DNA of 64,000 bases from Rhizobium mesosinicum (GTDB lineage: Bacteria > Pseudomonadota > Alphaproteobacteria > Rhizobiales > Rhizobiaceae), in assembly GCF_019511345.1 (NCBI RefSeq), contig NZ_JAEUAK010000014.1:89476-153475 (forward strand). The letters are read 5' to 3'. Both the position numbers and the translations under genes were made by a program. Below the pieces are notes generated by a model. That model saw only the letters and a program-made list of their open reading frames with translations. It had not been told where the DNA came from and searched no databases. This document shows, piece after piece, positions 26,601-36,914 of the stretch. Each line of letters starts with the position of its first letter. Within the stretch, counting starts at the first letter, position 1.

Positions 26601-27164
26601 GAGTTCTCGATCCTTCTCTGGCGCTGTTGCCGTCAGAAGCGAGCGTCGCGCATCGGCAAGCAGCGTCGCGGCCGCCCGGTCGTCGAGAACGGAGAAATGC
26701 CCCGCGACGTTTGCTTCCAGCGGGAATTGGTGCAGCAGCGCCTCGCAGAAGGCGTGGATCGTCTGGATCTTGAGCCCCCCCGGTGTTTCCAGCGCCTTGG
26801 CAAACAGCCGTCTTGCTTCGGCAAGCTTCAGTGAATCCGGCTCACGACCTTCGATCTGGGTGATGCGCCTGGCAAGTTCCTCATCCGGAAAAATCGCCCA
26901 TTCCGCCAGCCGTTCGAAGACGCGGTTCGACATTTCGGAAGCGGCAGCCTTCGTATAGGTGAGGCAGAGAATAGCGGAAGGCCGCGCACCCGCCAGCAGG
27001 AGCCGGATCACGCGCTGGGTCAGAACATGTGTTTTGCCGGAACCGGCATTGGCCGACACCCATGCCGAACGCCCGGGATCGGATGCGATCGCCTGCTGGA
27101 TCGTCGTCCAGCTGATCCACGTGCCGGGATCGTCACCTTCGGGAAGCGCTGTCGGATCAATCAT
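23619..27164 (-). CDS. addA: double-strand break repair helicase AddA
   Basis: AddA is the UvrD-like helicase-nuclease of AddAB, the RecBCD counterpart in alphaproteobacteria. The 1181-residue protein has the Walker A VSANAGSGKTHVLTQRV (about residue 35), helicase motif II region LVDEAQDTSP and motif III VGDEKQSIYSFQGA. The C-terminal RecB-type nuclease has VIIDYKTNRVP. I chose the ATG at 27164, which has GGAGGAGG upstream and overlaps the addB end by 8 bases. AddAB processes broken ends for RecA. Confidence 0.96.
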   Translation of the reverse strand: MIDPTALPEGDDPGTWISWTTIQQAIASDPGRSAWVSANAGSGKTHVLTQRVIRLLLAGARPSAILCLTYTKAAASEMSNRVFERLAEWAIFPDEELARRITQIEGREPDSLKLAEARRLFAKALETPGGLKIQTIHAFCEALLHQFPLEANVAGHFSVLDDRAAATLLADARRSLLTATAPEKDRELAGAFGYVLNLGDETGLENLLGEIVANRNAIRRFMLAAEPHGGVDRLLRKRLSLSPDDTEEGLAERYWPLPGLSGATLELYLSLAATKGGAKAQDVAEGLRRAVRERDVTARSQILEKIFLTSKGDPKTDGQFFVKAILAEAPQLADAIASARTHVVACRDRLKMMRMHTATHAALVLADRLNRDYEELKKQRSHLDFEDLITRTADLLTKSGVGPWIHYKLDQGIDHILVDEAQDTSPIQWSVIQSLAEDFFSGESSRPAARTLFAVGDEKQSIYSFQGARPERFSEEKERTQRRVQNSGLDFSTVRLPLSFRSTSDVLLAVDHIFTPPENARGLGTEPVVHRSSRIGHPGAVDLWEMVVPDIVVKDEDWTAPFDATPESAPAAILARRIAHTIGTLVGRETIVEKGKERFIEAGDILVLVRKRDAFVNALTRELKRRGDIPVAGADRLVLTSHIAVQDLLALGRFLLLPEDDLSLAALLKSPLFNLSEEDLFAVAALRGEHESVWHHLRKYADDGNERLGAAVARLELFLAQSRSLSVHDFYARVLGSHGGRRQFLARLGTEVSDILDEFLTFALDHETSGLPGLQSFISTLELEAPEVKREQDQGRNEVRIMTVHASKGLEAPIVFLVDGGSKAFTHTHLPKLRLLDAGPDEPPMPVWIPVSDLGNSLTLTDAARIQLLAEEEYRRLLYVAMTRAADRLIVCGYRGVRLNNDTWHMMISTALDAEHPHVEKATFAGPDGEWDGMRWRVPQVERSFERMDRVPEQATVETVPPGLFRPLPPQKQLPRPLSPSGAGTIIDEEADDLLVTSPLFGDQESSDRSLEKGRLIHRMLQALPDIPAEERAEAAKRYAERAARFWPATERQALVDSVVKLLQDERLQAVFNIHAQAEISIMGTLTLEDREYAVSGRIDRLAVLPESVVIIDYKTNRVPPASEDKIPFAHKAQLAIYREILRPLYPAKRIDCMLVYTENATIHTLGEQALASALAGLSTK

Positions 27165-30100
27165 CGCCTCCTCCTTCCGGGTCGGCGGTTGCCCATTCCG
27201 CAACACGGGCGAGATGATCGTAGTCGCCGCCGAAATCGAACTGCTGCGCGGGAATCAGCCGCGAAGTGAAGCCTTTTTCACCCGATTGCAGTAGGGCCAC
27301 GAATTTCACCAGTTGATCGATCGATTCCTCGGCGAGCTGCATCGCCGACTTTGCCTTGTCGCTGTTGGCCTCCTCGTTGTTGACCTTGTCGACCTGAAAG
27401 CGCGTGCCCGGCCGTAGGCGGACATAAAGAAGATCATTGGGAACAAGGCTGCCCACGTCGCGAAAGGCCCCAGCCTGAAGCGCGGCTGCCTCAAGCGCAA
27501 GCTGCGGGTCCAGCAGTGCTCGGGCCTGTATCGGAGAGGGATTATAGCCGGTCTTGTAGTCGATGATATCGGCACTGTTCGGCCCCTTGATATCGATGCG
27601 GTCGGCGACGCCGGTGAGCCGGATATCGATTCCATCGAGTTCGACGCCGCCTCTGACTTCCGTCAGCCTCTTCTGCACATCGGGCCGCCGTCCGGCCTCC
27701 CAGTTCAGGAAAGCGCGCGCGACTTCGCGGAAGCGCGGCCGCCAGACGGCGTCGATATGCGGCGGCAACTGCTCGATATCGAAGAGTTCATTCATGATGA
27801 TTTCCATCGCCGCTGCCGCCTCCGGCGTGCCTGCTGCATGGTCCTCGCGAACAAAGCGATCGATGATCTTGTGGTAGAGCGTACCGCGTTCCGCCGCGCC
27901 AGGATCACGATTGAACTGGTCGACGGGATCGAGCCGCAGCACGCGCCGCGCATAAATCGCATAGGGATCGCGGCGCAGCCGACCGACTTCGCTGAAGGAA
28001 TAGGATTTAGGCTGCAGTTCCCGTGGCGGCTTGGGAGAGGGCCTCTGCGCTGGCGCTTGATTGTCACCCAGGTCTATCTGGTTTGCCCAGTGAACGAAGC
28101 GCGCCCCCCGCTTGCGCAATTGCTCTTCGAAATCCTCGCCGCCGAGCGCCAACAGCCGTTGCAGCCATCGGGAGGCGACCGTCGGCGTCGAGCCCTGGCG
28201 CAGCGCGCGCGAATAGATCAGATGGCGTGTGCCATTCGCCATCTCGAAATCATGCGCCAGTTGGCCGATGCGCCGTTCCGGCGGCTCCAGCCCGATTTCC
28301 GTCTTCATCATGCGGGAGACGAAGGGATTATTGGTCGTCTGCCCTGGCCATGATCCTTCGTTGAGGCTGCCGAGGATCAGTGTGTCGACATTCTGCAGGC
28401 GCGCTTCCAGCGTACCGAAGATGAAGAGGCGAGGATGGCTGAGGGCGCCAGGCTTGACGGCATGGCTGGCCGACAGCGCCTGCATGATATCGATCCATTG
28501 CGGCCCCTCCGCTTCCATCTGGCCTTCGGTATCGATGACTTCGCCAAGCAGGCTTGCCAGGGCATCGCCCGCTTCACCGGACCAGAGGCTTGCCAGATTG
28601 CCGTGTTCGTCGGCAGCGATGCTCTCCAGCGCGCGGCCCGTCCGTTCTGCCCATTGCGAGAGCGAGATGCCCGTCAGGCCGTCATCATCCCCAGGATGCC
28701 GCACGAGGGCCGATACCAGTGGCTCCACGGCAGGTTCAACTTTCCGGGCTAACCTTCGGGCCATCTCCGCTGCTTCTGATGGCAGTGACTTGCGCCACAC
28801 CGGCGCGTGCCTGTCGAGCGCCTGCTCCGAAAGCTGACGGTCGAGCAGCTGTTCGAGCGATCCGATATCCACTTCTGCCACGCCGCCGCGCAGCGCCAGC
28901 AACTCCAATGCCTCCACAGCTCTAATCAGAAAGCTGCGCTCCAGCCCGAAACGGGCAAGCGGATGTTTGAGCAGCGAAACGATGGTGACAGGATCACCGG
29001 GACGAAGTGTCGCTTCCAGGAGCAATTGCAGCAGCGTGCCCTGTGGCGTTGCCGAAAGTGGTGTACCGGCTGAATCGTCGGCAAGAATGCCGAAGCGGGA
29101 AAGCTCCGCCATGACCCGGCGCGCCAGGTTGCGGTCTGGCGTAATAAGCGCAGCTCGGCTTTCCCCATCTCTGCCCGGCTGTTCCAGCGCAAGCCGCAGC
29201 GCTACGGCAATCGCCGTCGCCTCCTCGCGCTCGTTGGCGGCTTCGATCATCGATACGTCCGCGAATGCTGCGGCAAGGGTTCCTTCCGGCAGGTCCTTTT
29301 TCCAATCGCCCCAGCCACTTGTGGCTTCCGACGGAGTAAGCGCCCGCGAGAGGACTTCCGCGCGCGCGCGCAAATCGGCTTCTGCTTCCTCGATTGGCTG
29401 AACATCCTCGCGGGTCAGCTTCAGCCGCTTCAGCAGCACGGAAAGACCATACTGCGGATGTGTACGGCTTGCCGGATTGGCGCGTTGACCCGGCAGGAGA
29501 TCAGGGGCGACCAGACGCCAATGTTCCTCCGGCATGGAAAGGTCGAGGCCGGGCAACACGATAACGCCTCCCGGAAGGTTCGCTACGGCGCCGATGAGGT
29601 CAGCCGTGGCAGGAAGCGAACCGGTTGAACCGGCAATGATGATCGGACCGGAAGGTTTCGCCGTCGAAAGCCGGCCAGCCTCGGCGCGCAGAATGGCATT
29701 GCGGTGGCGGGCCGGCGAGGATCGGCCAAGTTCGATCAGGCGTTCCGGCCAGAAGGCACTGGCGATCTGCAGAAATTCCGCCGTCAATTGCCACCAGGCC
29801 GCATAGTCACCCGTATCGAGCCTGCCGAGTTCGGACCAGGCAAGATCCTCGGTTTCGATCGAATCGATCACCTCCGCCAGATTGCGGGCAAGCCAGATGG
29901 CATCTGCAGGGCTTGCCGGCGCGACGAGAGGCGATTCCGAATGGATGTGTCGGACGATCTCCGGCAGCTTGTTGCGCCAGGCAAGGATCAGCCGCGCCAG
30001 TTCCAGAAGGCGCGCGGTATTGGAGAGCGGTTGGGCAAGGTCGATCGTCGCCGGCAGCGCCTCGTCGAAATAGCCGCTGTCGTCATCCGTTTCGCCGAGC

Positions 30101-30342
30101 GGCCGGATAACCGGCAGGATCGCCGAACGTCCGCCAAGCAGATCGACGAATTCCGAACGCAATACGCGTACGGCGCGCCGGGTCGGCAGGTAGATCGTGA
30201 CCTTGGCAAGAGACAGTGGATCGGCCGGATCATGTACGAAAAGCGGTGTCAGGCGTCCGTCACAAAGCGAACTCGCCAGCGTCTTCAGAAAGGGAAGGCC
30301 GGAGGGGATCGTCAGAATGCGTGGCCGGTGCCGCTCCGTCAT
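27157..30342 (-). CDS. addB: double-strand break repair protein AddB
   Basis: AddB pairs with AddA to unwind and resect DNA ends. The 1061-residue protein is of the alphaproteobacterial type: a degenerate helicase-like N-terminal half and a C-terminal RecB-family nuclease domain with DIIDYKTGYNPS (about residue 925). No iron-sulfur cysteine cluster like that of Firmicute AddB is apparent. It overlaps addA by 8 bases and starts 3 bases after murU. Confidence 0.94.
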   Translation of the reverse strand: MTERHRPRILTIPSGLPFLKTLASSLCDGRLTPLFVHDPADPLSLAKVTIYLPTRRAVRVLRSEFVDLLGGRSAILPVIRPLGETDDDSGYFDEALPATIDLAQPLSNTARLLELARLILAWRNKLPEIVRHIHSESPLVAPASPADAIWLARNLAEVIDSIETEDLAWSELGRLDTGDYAAWWQLTAEFLQIASAFWPERLIELGRSSPARHRNAILRAEAGRLSTAKPSGPIIIAGSTGSLPATADLIGAVANLPGGVIVLPGLDLSMPEEHWRLVAPDLLPGQRANPASRTHPQYGLSVLLKRLKLTREDVQPIEEAEADLRARAEVLSRALTPSEATSGWGDWKKDLPEGTLAAAFADVSMIEAANEREEATAIAVALRLALEQPGRDGESRAALITPDRNLARRVMAELSRFGILADDSAGTPLSATPQGTLLQLLLEATLRPGDPVTIVSLLKHPLARFGLERSFLIRAVEALELLALRGGVAEVDIGSLEQLLDRQLSEQALDRHAPVWRKSLPSEAAEMARRLARKVEPAVEPLVSALVRHPGDDDGLTGISLSQWAERTGRALESIAADEHGNLASLWSGEAGDALASLLGEVIDTEGQMEAEGPQWIDIMQALSASHAVKPGALSHPRLFIFGTLEARLQNVDTLILGSLNEGSWPGQTTNNPFVSRMMKTEIGLEPPERRIGQLAHDFEMANGTRHLIYSRALRQGSTPTVASRWLQRLLALGGEDFEEQLRKRGARFVHWANQIDLGDNQAPAQRPSPKPPRELQPKSYSFSEVGRLRRDPYAIYARRVLRLDPVDQFNRDPGAAERGTLYHKIIDRFVREDHAAGTPEAAAAMEIIMNELFDIEQLPPHIDAVWRPRFREVARAFLNWEAGRRPDVQKRLTEVRGGVELDGIDIRLTGVADRIDIKGPNSADIIDYKTGYNPSPIQARALLDPQLALEAAALQAGAFRDVGSLVPNDLLYVRLRPGTRFQVDKVNNEEANSDKAKSAMQLAEESIDQLVKFVALLQSGEKGFTSRLIPAQQFDFGGDYDHLARVAEWATADPEGGGDD

Positions 30343-30345
30343 GTC

Positions 30346-31077
30346 TCACGCAAACGTCCGGAACCGCCGGATCGTCTCCTCCGCGTCGTCAATTGCATCG
30401 GGCGTGCCGACCGTCAGCCAATGGCCTTCCATCATCATGCCGAAAAGCCGGCGGCGGCCGATCGCCTTATCGAAATAGATATTGAGATTGAAGGGTTCTT
30501 CGGGTGCATCGTCCAGCAGCGCGGGGTGCATGACGATTGCACCGGCATAGACGACTGGGCTGGAGGGATCGTCACGATAGCGTGTCAATCGACCGTCAGG
30601 TCCCAGGCTGAAATCGTTCTTGCCGTTATGGCCGGTCGTATCTTCGATGCGCACGCAGAGCAGCGCCATATCCATGCGTTCGGCATCGAAGAATCCGGCT
30701 AAGCGCCGCAGATTGCTGGGCCGGTCAGTCGGTTCACCGATCCAGAAAAGATCGGCATTCATGACGAAAACCGGTTCTCGGGCGAGTAGCTTCAGACCCT
30801 TCGCCAGCCCGCCGCCCGAATTCATCAGTGTATCGCGCTCGTCGGAAATTAGAATATCGAGCCCGCGATAGTTTTTCAGATGGTCTTCCATCTGATCGGC
30901 AAAATGATGGACATTGATCGCGGCCTGTTCGACCCCGGCTTCGACAAGCGAATCCAGCGTATAGTCGATCATCGGCTTGCCGCCGATCTTCACCAGAGGC
31001 TTTGGAATCGTATCGGTAATCGGGCGCATGCGGGTTCCGAGGCCCGCGGCCAGTACCATGGCTTGTCTGACGGTCAT
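30346..31077 (-). CDS. murU: nucleotidyltransferase, MurU-like (MurNAc-1-phosphate uridylyltransferase)
   Basis: The 243-residue protein has the sugar-nucleotidyltransferase signature VLAAGLGTRMRPITDTIPKP near its start, with VFVMNADLFW as the metal site. In Pseudomonas, MurU converts MurNAc-1-phosphate to UDP-MurNAc, bypassing fosfomycin-sensitive de novo synthesis. The assignment as MurU rather than a generic uridylyltransferase rests on the adjacent AmgK-like kinase domain, 12 bases upstream. The pair would recycle cell-wall sugar. Confidence 0.85.
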   Translation of the reverse strand: MTVRQAMVLAAGLGTRMRPITDTIPKPLVKIGGKPMIDYTLDSLVEAGVEQAAINVHHFADQMEDHLKNYRGLDILISDERDTLMNSGGGLAKGLKLLAREPVFVMNADLFWIGEPTDRPSNLRRLAGFFDAERMDMALLCVRIEDTTGHNGKNDFSLGPDGRLTRYRDDPSSPVVYAGAIVMHPALLDDAPEEPFNLNIYFDKAIGRRRLFGMMMEGHWLTVGTPDAIDDAEETIRRFRTFA

Positions 31078-31089
31078 GCTGATCCGGAT

Positions 31090-32601
31090 CTATGATTCGA
31101 CGGGCAGTATTCCAGCCCTTGTGCACCATTCGCGCAAGGGGGCAAGTGCCTCGTGCCGCAGCGCCACCTTAAGATAAGACAGCGTGCGCGGCATATGCTG
31201 CAGGTAGCCGGGCTTGCCGTCCCGCTGCAGGAGCCGCACCCAGAGGCCGGCCAGCTTGCAGTTTCGCTGCGCTGACATGATGGCCCATGCCTTCATGAAT
31301 TCGGCTTCGTCGAAGTTGCCTTGCGCCCGCCGGAGCGAAAGATAGTCATCCATTAACTGCTGGAAGAGATCCGGTTCGATCGTGACCCGCGCATCCTGAA
31401 CGATGGAGGCAAGGTCGTAGGCGGTTGGCCCGATCATCGCATCCTGAAAATCGATGATCCCGATCCTGCGGAGGCCGCTCTCGTGTTCGCGCCAGATGAT
31501 GTTCGGCGAATGGAAATCGCGCAGCAGCAGGTTTTTTTCGGCCGATTGCAGCTCGTCGATCAGATTGTCCCAGATTGCCAGATACTCGTCTCGCTCCGCA
31601 TCCGTCGGTCCCGTTCCGCGTCTCCAGGCCATGTGCCAGTCGAGTACGAGCCGCACCTCCATCTTCATGGCGGCGCGATCGAAATCCGGAATATGATGCG
31701 TGTGTGTTGCCGAAACCGGGATATCCTGCGGGATTTTCATCGAGTGGAGATGGGCAAGGCAGGCGACGCTTTCGCGGTAGCGCTCAACGATCGGCCGGCC
31801 TTCGTCGTCGAGGACACTGTCCGTGCCCAAATCCTCGATCAGCAGGATGCCCTGCTCGTAATCGACCTTTTCGATTGTCGGCGTTGCAAAACCACGTTCA
31901 CGCAACGCATCGGCGATCGCGACGAATGGATAGGCGTCGACCGCCAGATGCGCGACCTTGGGATAGGGTTTGCCGTCATAGATCGGCGGGCCTTCCGGTG
32001 GCGGCCGCCAATCCATAAGGATTTTCCGTGTGCCGTCGCTCAGATGGAAATATTCATAGGCCCGAAGCGAAGCATCGCCCGTCAGGAACCGCCGTTCCGC
32101 ATCGCCGTAGCCGGCGTCGATGAGGAAGCGGCGGATCGCCAGCACCCGATGGATTCGGACCAAGGCCTTCTCCGGTGCCGCGATTGTCGCACGACGGCCG
32201 GCACCCTCATGTTCCAGCCGCAAGGAGATGCGCGATACCGGCAATTCACCTTCGGCCATCTCCGGCCATTCGACGATGCAGATACCGTTTTCGAGCGCTT
32301 CGTCGAAACCGAGCTCCGTCAATTCCGAGGAGTCGCCAAGCCGATAGAGATCGAAATGCGAGACGGGAATGCGCAGATCGTAGGATTGCACCAGCGTGAA
32401 AGTGGGGCTCGGAACTTCCAGTCCGTCATCATCAGCCATGGCGCGCAGGAAAGCCCGCGCCAGCGAGGATTTTCCGGCACCGAGATCGCCCGACAGCGCC
32501 AGGCAATCACCGGCTTTCAGCGCAAGCGCCAGATCATTGCCAAGGCGAAGGGTTGCCGCATCGTCTTCCAGAAAAAGCGAGATGACGTCGCCTTGCGTCA
32601 T
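31090..32601 (-). CDS. TsaE-AmgK fusion protein
   Basis: The 503-residue protein joins two unrelated enzymes. Residues 1 to about 150 are TsaE, the ATPase for the t6A37 tRNA modification, with Walker A LSGDLGAGKSSLARAF and the SPTFTLVQSY block. From about residue 165 the protein is an aminoglycoside-phosphotransferase-fold kinase of the AmgK type (MurNAc/GlcNAc anomeric kinase), with LLRDFHSPNIIW and IIDFQDAMIGPTAYDL. Both P-loop and kinase motifs look intact. It overlaps divL by 4 bases. No frameshift is visible; one long frame covers both domains. Confidence 0.9.
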   Translation of the reverse strand: MTQGDVISLFLEDDAATLRLGNDLALALKAGDCLALSGDLGAGKSSLARAFLRAMADDDGLEVPSPTFTLVQSYDLRIPVSHFDLYRLGDSSELTELGFDEALENGICIVEWPEMAEGELPVSRISLRLEHEGAGRRATIAAPEKALVRIHRVLAIRRFLIDAGYGDAERRFLTGDASLRAYEYFHLSDGTRKILMDWRPPPEGPPIYDGKPYPKVAHLAVDAYPFVAIADALRERGFATPTIEKVDYEQGILLIEDLGTDSVLDDEGRPIVERYRESVACLAHLHSMKIPQDIPVSATHTHHIPDFDRAAMKMEVRLVLDWHMAWRRGTGPTDAERDEYLAIWDNLIDELQSAEKNLLLRDFHSPNIIWREHESGLRRIGIIDFQDAMIGPTAYDLASIVQDARVTIEPDLFQQLMDDYLSLRRAQGNFDEAEFMKAWAIMSAQRNCKLAGLWVRLLQRDGKPGYLQHMPRTLSYLKVALRHEALAPLREWCTRAGILPVES

Positions 32602-35183
32602 TCGGCGGCGACGGAATGGGGCAGGTTGATGGAAGGGATGCGGCAGGTCACTGTCGTTCCCTTGCCGGGTTCGCTGTCGATGCTGACCTCGCCATTGTGC
32701 AGGCTGACGAAGCTGTCGACGATCGAGAGGCCAAGCCCGGCACCGCCACGCTTTCCGCTCTTCGCACCGGTTGCGAAACGGTCGAAGACGGTAGCGATCA
32801 TATCAGGTGAGATACCGGGGCCGCGATCCCTTACGGAGAAGACAAAATCCGTGCCCTCGCGACGGCAGTCCAGCGCGATCGATGCGCCCTCGGGCGAGAA
32901 GTTAGCGGCATTGGCAAGAAGCTTCAGCAGGATCTGCTTCAGCCGCTGCGGATCGGCAACGATCGAGCCCAGGTAGGCCGGCGCGGTGATCTCCAGCGAA
33001 ACGCCGCTCTCGTGCAGCCGGTCGGCGATCTGCATGGAGACGTCGTCGAGTAGATCGGCGAGATCGATTTCCGCGTAGTTCAGCCGCATGATGCCGGCAT
33101 CGACGGTCGCGAGATCGAGGATGTCGTTGACGAGCGTCAGAAGCACCGAGGATGAGGTGGCAATATGGTCGATATATTCGGCCTGCCGCTCGTTCAGCGG
33201 GCCGACCCCTGGGGTGCGCAGCAGATCGGTAAAGCCGATGATATTCGTCAGCGGCGAGCGCAGTTCGTAGGAGACATGCTGCACGAAGTCGTTCTTCAGC
33301 TCGTCCGCCTTGCGCAGCGCCTCGTTCTTTTCCGTCAGCGCCCGTTCGGCGCGTACGCTGTCTGTCATGTTGACGAAGGTCAGCATGGTCTGAGCGTTCG
33401 GCAGAGGGATGACAGCAAAGTCGAGCACGAGGCCGGACAGCAGTTCGAGCGTCCCCTGGCTGGAACGACGCTCGTCGTCGAAGCTGGTGATCAGCTCCGC
33501 AAAGGTCTTCCAGCCATCGGGCTGGTCATAGGACGGGGCGCAAGCCTCGCCGATGCCGCGGATATGTGTGCCGGGCTTGGCTTCCGTCTCGGTAATACCC
33601 CAGAGCGCACGGAAGGCCGGGTTGGAGAGGCGGATCCGGCCGTCAGGTCCGAAGACCGCAACGCCTTCCGAAAGGTGGTCGATCGTCTCGCCCTGTACCT
33701 TCACCAGCGTATTGTAGCGCGTTTCGAGATCGACCTGCTCGGTCAGGTTCTCGAAGACCCATGTCGCGCCGCCCTGTGGATGCGCGGTCGCAAAAACGCG
33801 CAGCGTCTGCCCGTTCGGCAGGTGCCAGAGGTCGGATTGCGTATCGAGCGAGCGATAGACGGAAAGCGCTGTTTCCTTCCACGATTTCCAGTTCAGCTGG
33901 TCCGGCAGTTTCTTGGCTGCGCGAAGGCGTTCCAGAAGCTCGCTGTTGTCAGGCTTGCTTTCGAGGAACGAAATATCGAGCTCCCAGAGCGAGACGAAGG
34001 CCTGATTATAGAACTGCAGCCGGCGGTCGCCGTCGAAAATGGCAACAGGGGTCGCCAGATGATCGAGTGTTTCCGCATGGCTCTTAAGCGTCCGCTCAAG
34101 TTCGGCGCGAACCGCTTCGACATCGGAAACATCGACGGCAAGGCCGGCCGAGCCGTTGGGGACCTTTACGTCGACCACGTCAAAGAATGTGCGGTTGCCG
34201 CGAACGACTGTCGAAATTGTATCGTGGAAAGGCGATTCCGGCGTTGTCGAGGCGTGGATACGCTCGCGGGCGACGGTCGTCAGGATTTCGCGGCCTTCAT
34301 TGACAGCCTGCTGGGGTGATTGTGCTTCGACGGCATCGCCATAGGCATGGTTCACCCAGGTCAGGCGTCCGGCGGTATCACGCTGCCAGGCTGGCATATC
34401 GATAGCGTCGAGCATGGTTTGAAAGGCGGAGATCGACGTCATCAGCCGATCGCGTTCGATCTTCAGCTCTGCCAGCTCGGCGCGCAGATTGTTGAGCGCA
34501 ACGAAACGTACGAAGGCGCGGCCGCCGGAAACCCGGCCTTGTGCTTCGATCACTTCGTCCCTCATAGTCTCGATCACCATGTCGAAACTTTCGGCCTGTT
34601 CACGCAGGCGGCCGACGGCCCGCTCCAGTTCGGAGGCCGATCGCGCCTTCAGCCAGAGGCCGAAGGCAAGGAATTCATTGTCCTGTGGGGCGCCGGTTTC
34701 CGGTGGAAGCTGGCCGAGGAGTTCAGGCCGGGCACCGCCGTCCCAGATGACGATCCGTCGGTTCTTGTCGGCAATAAGCGCCTCATATTGGGAGATGCGC
34801 TGTTGCGCGTCCGAAAGCGCCGAGCGGATTTCGCGACTTTCATTTTCGAGATTGCCGCGCTGGCGCACCAGCCAGAGCGTCGAGAGCAGGGCAGCCGAAA
34901 TCACGCCGATGACAACGGAAAGGCCTACAACCTGCGAGGAAGTGAAAAGATGTGCCGATGCGCCGATAACAGGCTCTGCCTGCGCCAGAACCGGCCATGC
35001 CGGTACGGCGACCGCAGTGCTTGCAGCGCATAGTTTTGCAATACGTGCCAAAGACCATTGCTTCTGCCTTGCGGTCACTCGGACCGCGGCGAACTTATAT
35101 TCTTGGCCCGCCTGAAGCGGGCGGTCAGCGGCGTAAGCGCCATCCTCCGCCTGGCCGGGCAGGCTGTATTTCATTTTCGACAT
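32598..35183 (-). CDS. divL: DivL-like cell-cycle histidine-kinase homologue (Tyr in H box)
   Basis: The 861-residue membrane protein has hydrophobic segments near residues 45-65 and 77-100, then a coiled coil and several PAS-like sensor domains. A HisKA domain follows, then a HATPase with DRGPGISPDM and GGAGLGLSIV. The H box reads HVSYELRSPL: the phospho-acceptor His is Tyr639 (codon TAC). That is the hallmark of DivL, which controls CckA and hence CtrA phosphorylation in Caulobacter and Agrobacterium. A PAS-type hybrid kinase that merely lost its His is the alternative, but length and architecture favour DivL. Downstream genes are tightly packed. Confidence 0.88.
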   Translation of the reverse strand: MSKMKYSLPGQAEDGAYAADRPLQAGQEYKFAAVRVTARQKQWSLARIAKLCAASTAVAVPAWPVLAQAEPVIGASAHLFTSSQVVGLSVVIGVISAALLSTLWLVRQRGNLENESREIRSALSDAQQRISQYEALIADKNRRIVIWDGGARPELLGQLPPETGAPQDNEFLAFGLWLKARSASELERAVGRLREQAESFDMVIETMRDEVIEAQGRVSGGRAFVRFVALNNLRAELAELKIERDRLMTSISAFQTMLDAIDMPAWQRDTAGRLTWVNHAYGDAVEAQSPQQAVNEGREILTTVARERIHASTTPESPFHDTISTVVRGNRTFFDVVDVKVPNGSAGLAVDVSDVEAVRAELERTLKSHAETLDHLATPVAIFDGDRRLQFYNQAFVSLWELDISFLESKPDNSELLERLRAAKKLPDQLNWKSWKETALSVYRSLDTQSDLWHLPNGQTLRVFATAHPQGGATWVFENLTEQVDLETRYNTLVKVQGETIDHLSEGVAVFGPDGRIRLSNPAFRALWGITETEAKPGTHIRGIGEACAPSYDQPDGWKTFAELITSFDDERRSSQGTLELLSGLVLDFAVIPLPNAQTMLTFVNMTDSVRAERALTEKNEALRKADELKNDFVQHVSYELRSPLTNIIGFTDLLRTPGVGPLNERQAEYIDHIATSSSVLLTLVNDILDLATVDAGIMRLNYAEIDLADLLDDVSMQIADRLHESGVSLEITAPAYLGSIVADPQRLKQILLKLLANAANFSPEGASIALDCRREGTDFVFSVRDRGPGISPDMIATVFDRFATGAKSGKRGGAGLGLSIVDSFVSLHNGEVSIDSEPGKGTTVTCRIPSINLPHSVAAE

Positions 35184-35319
35184 CCGAGGTATGTCTCCGT
35201 CCTTTAATGTGCCGCATCACGACAAGACATCCCATTTTCGTGGAAAACGGAGAGCTCCGAAACCACGAATCAAGTCTTAAAACAATACTTCGGAAGGGAA
35301 TCGACGGAAAGAGAGCGCC

Positions 35320-35357
35320 CAAAAAATAAGCCTCGGCATTTGTCAATGCCGAGGCCA
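35320..35357 (-). terminator. terminator of ahcY
   Basis: The 11-base stem GCCTCGGCATT/AATGCCGAGGC has a 4-base loop. On the minus strand it is followed by TTATTTTTT, 30 bases after the ahcY stop. It separates ahcY from divL. Confidence 0.85.
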
Positions 35358-35385
35358 CCACATCTTGTGGATATTGAAGGTGAAA

Positions 35386-36786
<1,401 letters not shown>

Positions 36787-36914
36787 AGGGCTCTCCAGGC
36801 TGAAAACGGCTCAAAAAAACGTCGCAAGGACGCAACGATGACCGCAACGGATCGAACACGTGCGGGTGCACGTCATGCTCGCCGTTTAGCAGGCTTCAGC
36901 CGCGAAGGCAACGG

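Noticed and set aside
31483..32976. 497-codon plus-strand frame across tsaE-amgK and the divL end
   Set aside because: It overlaps two real minus-strand genes with strong motifs and shows no family of its own.
33165..34319. 384-codon plus-strand frame opposite divL
   Set aside because: It is a shadow of the DivL coding frame, with no domain or promoter.
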